Assembly (NCBI GenBank): GCA_963578605.1
Contig: CAUZEA010000186.1
Coordinates: 1-7,628 of the forward strand
Source of the DNA: JAKVCB01 sp963578605
Lineage (GTDB): Bacteria; Planctomycetota; Planctomycetia; Pirellulales; Lacipirellulaceae
Direction of reading: 5' to 3'
DNA: 7,628 nt
Part shown: positions 6,262-7,628 of the stretch, piece by piece
Layout: the number at the start of each line of letters is the position of its first letter
Numbering within the stretch: the stretch's first letter is position 1
Program-made: the position numbers and the translations under genes
Notes under the pieces: model-generated
Told to the model about the DNA's origin: nothing
What the model saw: only the letters and a program-made list of their open reading frames with translations
Database searches by the model: none

Positions 6262-6987
6262 ATGAATCAGACTGATGATACAGTCGATCAACTGAACTGG
6301 GGCGGCCCGGCGGATCCACCCAGATCGGCCACTTCGACCTCCGACAACGCCCTGCTGAACGAAATGCGGCGGAACGGGTCGGCAAGTGTGTCGGAGCTGA
6401 TGTCCGCCACCGGTGTGACCGCCACGGCGGTCCGGCAACGATTGCATCGTTTGATGGCTGCCGGCTTGGTGTGCCGGGCAACGTTGGACCACGCTTCGCC
6501 TACCGAGGTTAAAGAGCCATCGAACCGCTCGCCAAAAGGTCGTGGTCGACCTAGTCACCGCTACTCGCTGACCGAGAAAGGAATCCATCGGGCAGGCACG
6601 AATTACGCCGATCTGGTGATGGTGCTTTGGCAGGAGATCCGTTCGATTCCGGACCCTGAGGTCAAGCGTGACTTGCTTCAACGGTTAGTAGTTCGCCTGA
6701 CAAACCACTACAAGAACTCGATCCAAGGCAATACGGTCAACCAAAGGCTGACATCTCTGGTCGGGCTGTTGGGGGAACGAGAAATCCCGTTCGAGTTCAA
6801 CGGCTCGGGCAAACTTCCGGTGTTGACCGCACTGGCATGCCCTTACCCGGATCTGGCCGAGCAAGACCGCAGTATCTGCGTCATGGAAAAAATGTTGTTC
6901 TCAGAGTTGATAGGCGATACGGTGCAATTGACGTCATGTCGACTCGATGGAGCAAGTTGTTGTACATTTGAACCTGTAAACCCGTAA
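6262..6987 (+). CDS. SufR-like Fe-S-sensing transcriptional regulator (winged helix)
   Basis: SufR proteins are DeoR/ArsR-like repressors that bind a [4Fe-4S] cluster and control Fe-S cluster assembly genes. The 241-residue product has a variable N-terminus (1-28), a helix-turn-helix at about 39-66 (SASVSELMSATGVTATAVRQ then RLHRL), a basic wing GRGRPSHRYSLTEKG (93-107), a helical dimer region (115-175) and the family's cysteine-rich C-terminus: ACPYPDLAEQDRSICVMEKM (192-211) and SCRLDGASCCTFEP (225-238). Cys193, Cys206, Cys226 and Cys233 or Cys234 are the likely cluster ligands, so the sensor appears intact. The ATG at 6262 lacks a strong ribosome site, but no earlier in-frame start is evident. 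Unlike typical loci, no suf gene follows; nuoB lies 66 bp downstream in the same direction. Control of itself through the twin repeats in its leader is likely, and control of nuoB is possible. The symbol sufR is withheld because the target is not shown. Confidence 0.88.
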   Translation: MNQTDDTVDQLNWGGPADPPRSATSTSDNALLNEMRRNGSASVSELMSATGVTATAVRQRLHRLMAAGLVCRATLDHASPTEVKEPSNRSPKGRGRPSHRYSLTEKGIHRAGTNYADLVMVLWQEIRSIPDPEVKRDLLQRLVVRLTNHYKNSIQGNTVNQRLTSLVGLLGEREIPFEFNGSGKLPVLTALACPYPDLAEQDRSICVMEKMLFSELIGDTVQLTSCRLDGASCCTFEPVNP

Positions 6988-6991
6988 ACCG
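6976..6991 (+). repeat. Short 8-bp tandem repeat at the regulator's stop codon
   Basis: GTAAACCC (6976-6983) is followed by GTAAACCG (6984-6991), 7 of 8 identical. The first copy encodes part of the penultimate residues and the second supplies the TAA stop. It may be chance at this length. Confidence 0.4.
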
Positions 6992-7053
6992 GGGCATAAC
7001 CCAACGTAATTTGCTGCCGTTTTCCCCCACTTCACAAACAGAGAGAAACAAGA

Positions 7054-7628
7054 ATGGGACAACCCTGGATCGATGGCCGGTTTGAAGAAAATGTGGTTAC
7101 GACCACCATCGAGCAGGCTGTGAATTGGGCCCGCCAATCGAGTATCTGGCCAATGACATTTGGCCTTGCCTGTTGTGCGATCGAAATGATGGCGGCTGGC
7201 GCCAGCCGATTCGACATGGACCGATTCGGGGCTGGCGCATTTCGTGCGACCCCGCGCCAGGCCGACCTGATGATCGTGGCCGGAACTGTCACGTACAAAA
7301 TGGCCAGCCGCGTCCGTCGTCTCTATAACCTCATGCCCGAGCCAAAATTTGTGATCGCAATGGGGGCCTGTACGGTGGGTGGGGGTCCCTATTTCAAGTA
7401 TGGGTATCACGTCGTCAAGGGTGTCGATCTGGTCGTGCCAGTCGATGTCTACGTCCCTGGTTGCCCACCCCGCCCCGAGTCTTTGCTGGAAGGTCTGATG
7501 CGGATCCAGGACAAAATCAAGGGCCACAAGATCCATAAGCGGCCGGGGTCCAGTGGTTTTGGACAACTCGGGCCAAAACTTGATGACGAGCTCCCGGTTC
7601 CTCATCATTCGGGGTATGTCGAGGCACC
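7054..7628 (+). CDS. nuoB: NADH-quinone oxidoreductase subunit B (3' end beyond the window)
   Basis: NuoB is the peripheral-arm subunit of respiratory complex I that holds the terminal [4Fe-4S] cluster N2 and passes electrons to quinone at the junction with NuoD. The frame opens at ATG 7054 and runs off the window; 191 codons are visible. Residues 31-46 read IWPMTFGLACCAIEMM, with the unusual vicinal ligands Cys40 and Cys41. Cys106 lies in MGACTVGGGPY and Cys137 in VPGCPPRPE, completing the four N2 ligands. Between them are the conserved SRFDMDRFGAGAFRATPRQAD (51-71) and the quinone-site region. The visible length already covers the usual core, and the tail after about 155 is a family-variable extension. 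A GAGAG (7041-7045) 8 nt before the ATG is a modest ribosome site. No nuoA precedes it, which is unusual, and the gene directly upstream is the SufR-like regulator. Whether nuoC and other subunits follow cannot be seen. Confidence 0.95.
   Translation, partial: MGQPWIDGRFEENVVTTTIEQAVNWARQSSIWPMTFGLACCAIEMMAAGASRFDMDRFGAGAFRATPRQADLMIVAGTVTYKMASRVRRLYNLMPEPKFVIAMGACTVGGGPYFKYGYHVVKGVDLVVPVDVYVPGCPPRPESLLEGLMRIQDKIKGHKIHKRPGSSGFGQLGPKLDDELPVPHHSGYVEA

Noticed and set aside
6934..7608. 224-codon minus-strand ORF
   Set aside because: It is the complement of nuoB, whose Fe-S cysteines and motifs are unmistakable in the plus strand.

Overview
The window looks like a stretch of a free-living Gram-negative bacterial chromosome, most plausibly a planctomycete of the Pirellula/Rhodopirellula kind. 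That placement is an inference from the moderately high GC, the loosely packed genes with long leaders, the mix of strong and absent Shine-Dalgarno sites, and the style of the first protein; no rRNA or other marker is present to prove it. There is no sign of a phage, insertion sequence or CRISPR array.

Layout. Positions 2-1297 (+) hold the end of a Pro/Ala/Ser-rich protein with a helical C-terminal part, possibly related to TolC-type outer-membrane factors, and carrying a perfect 30-bp in-frame tandem duplication. Next comes a tRNA-dihydrouridine synthase (DusB-like, 1370-2431, +) whose promoter may place transcription right at the ATG. A 450-bp gap (2432-2881) follows, with a possible terminator, a doubtful 38-codon ORF, and a well-paired 100-nt leader fold in front of a metabolite:H+ symporter of the major facilitator superfamily. 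That symporter (2882-4160, +) is split by a frameshift that is explained exactly by a tandem duplication of the 7-mer CCTCTCG at 3731-3744; removing one copy restores a full-length 423-residue protein.

Convergent to it on the minus strand is a two-gene unit: a LeuT-fold sodium:solute (neurotransmitter-type) symporter (4351-5964) followed, 32 nt downstream, by a 48-residue single-membrane-segment protein (4172-4318) that resembles the small MetS-type partner of such transporters. The small gene has its own good Shine-Dalgarno and is easily missed because of its size.

The divergent intergenic region (5965-6261) carries two separate sets of short direct repeats, one in the symporter leader and one between the putative promoter and start codon of a SufR-like iron-sulfur-sensing repressor (6262-6987, +). 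The repressor is followed after 66 bp not by suf genes but by nuoB (7054 to window end, +), the complex I subunit that holds the N2 [4Fe-4S] cluster. The arrangement suggests, without proving, that an Fe-S sensor controls a respiratory Fe-S subunit and perhaps itself.

A recurring theme is short, near-perfect two-copy tandem repeats (30, 7, 14 and 23 bp period, plus a weaker 8 bp one), one of which breaks a gene and two of which sit in regulatory leaders.
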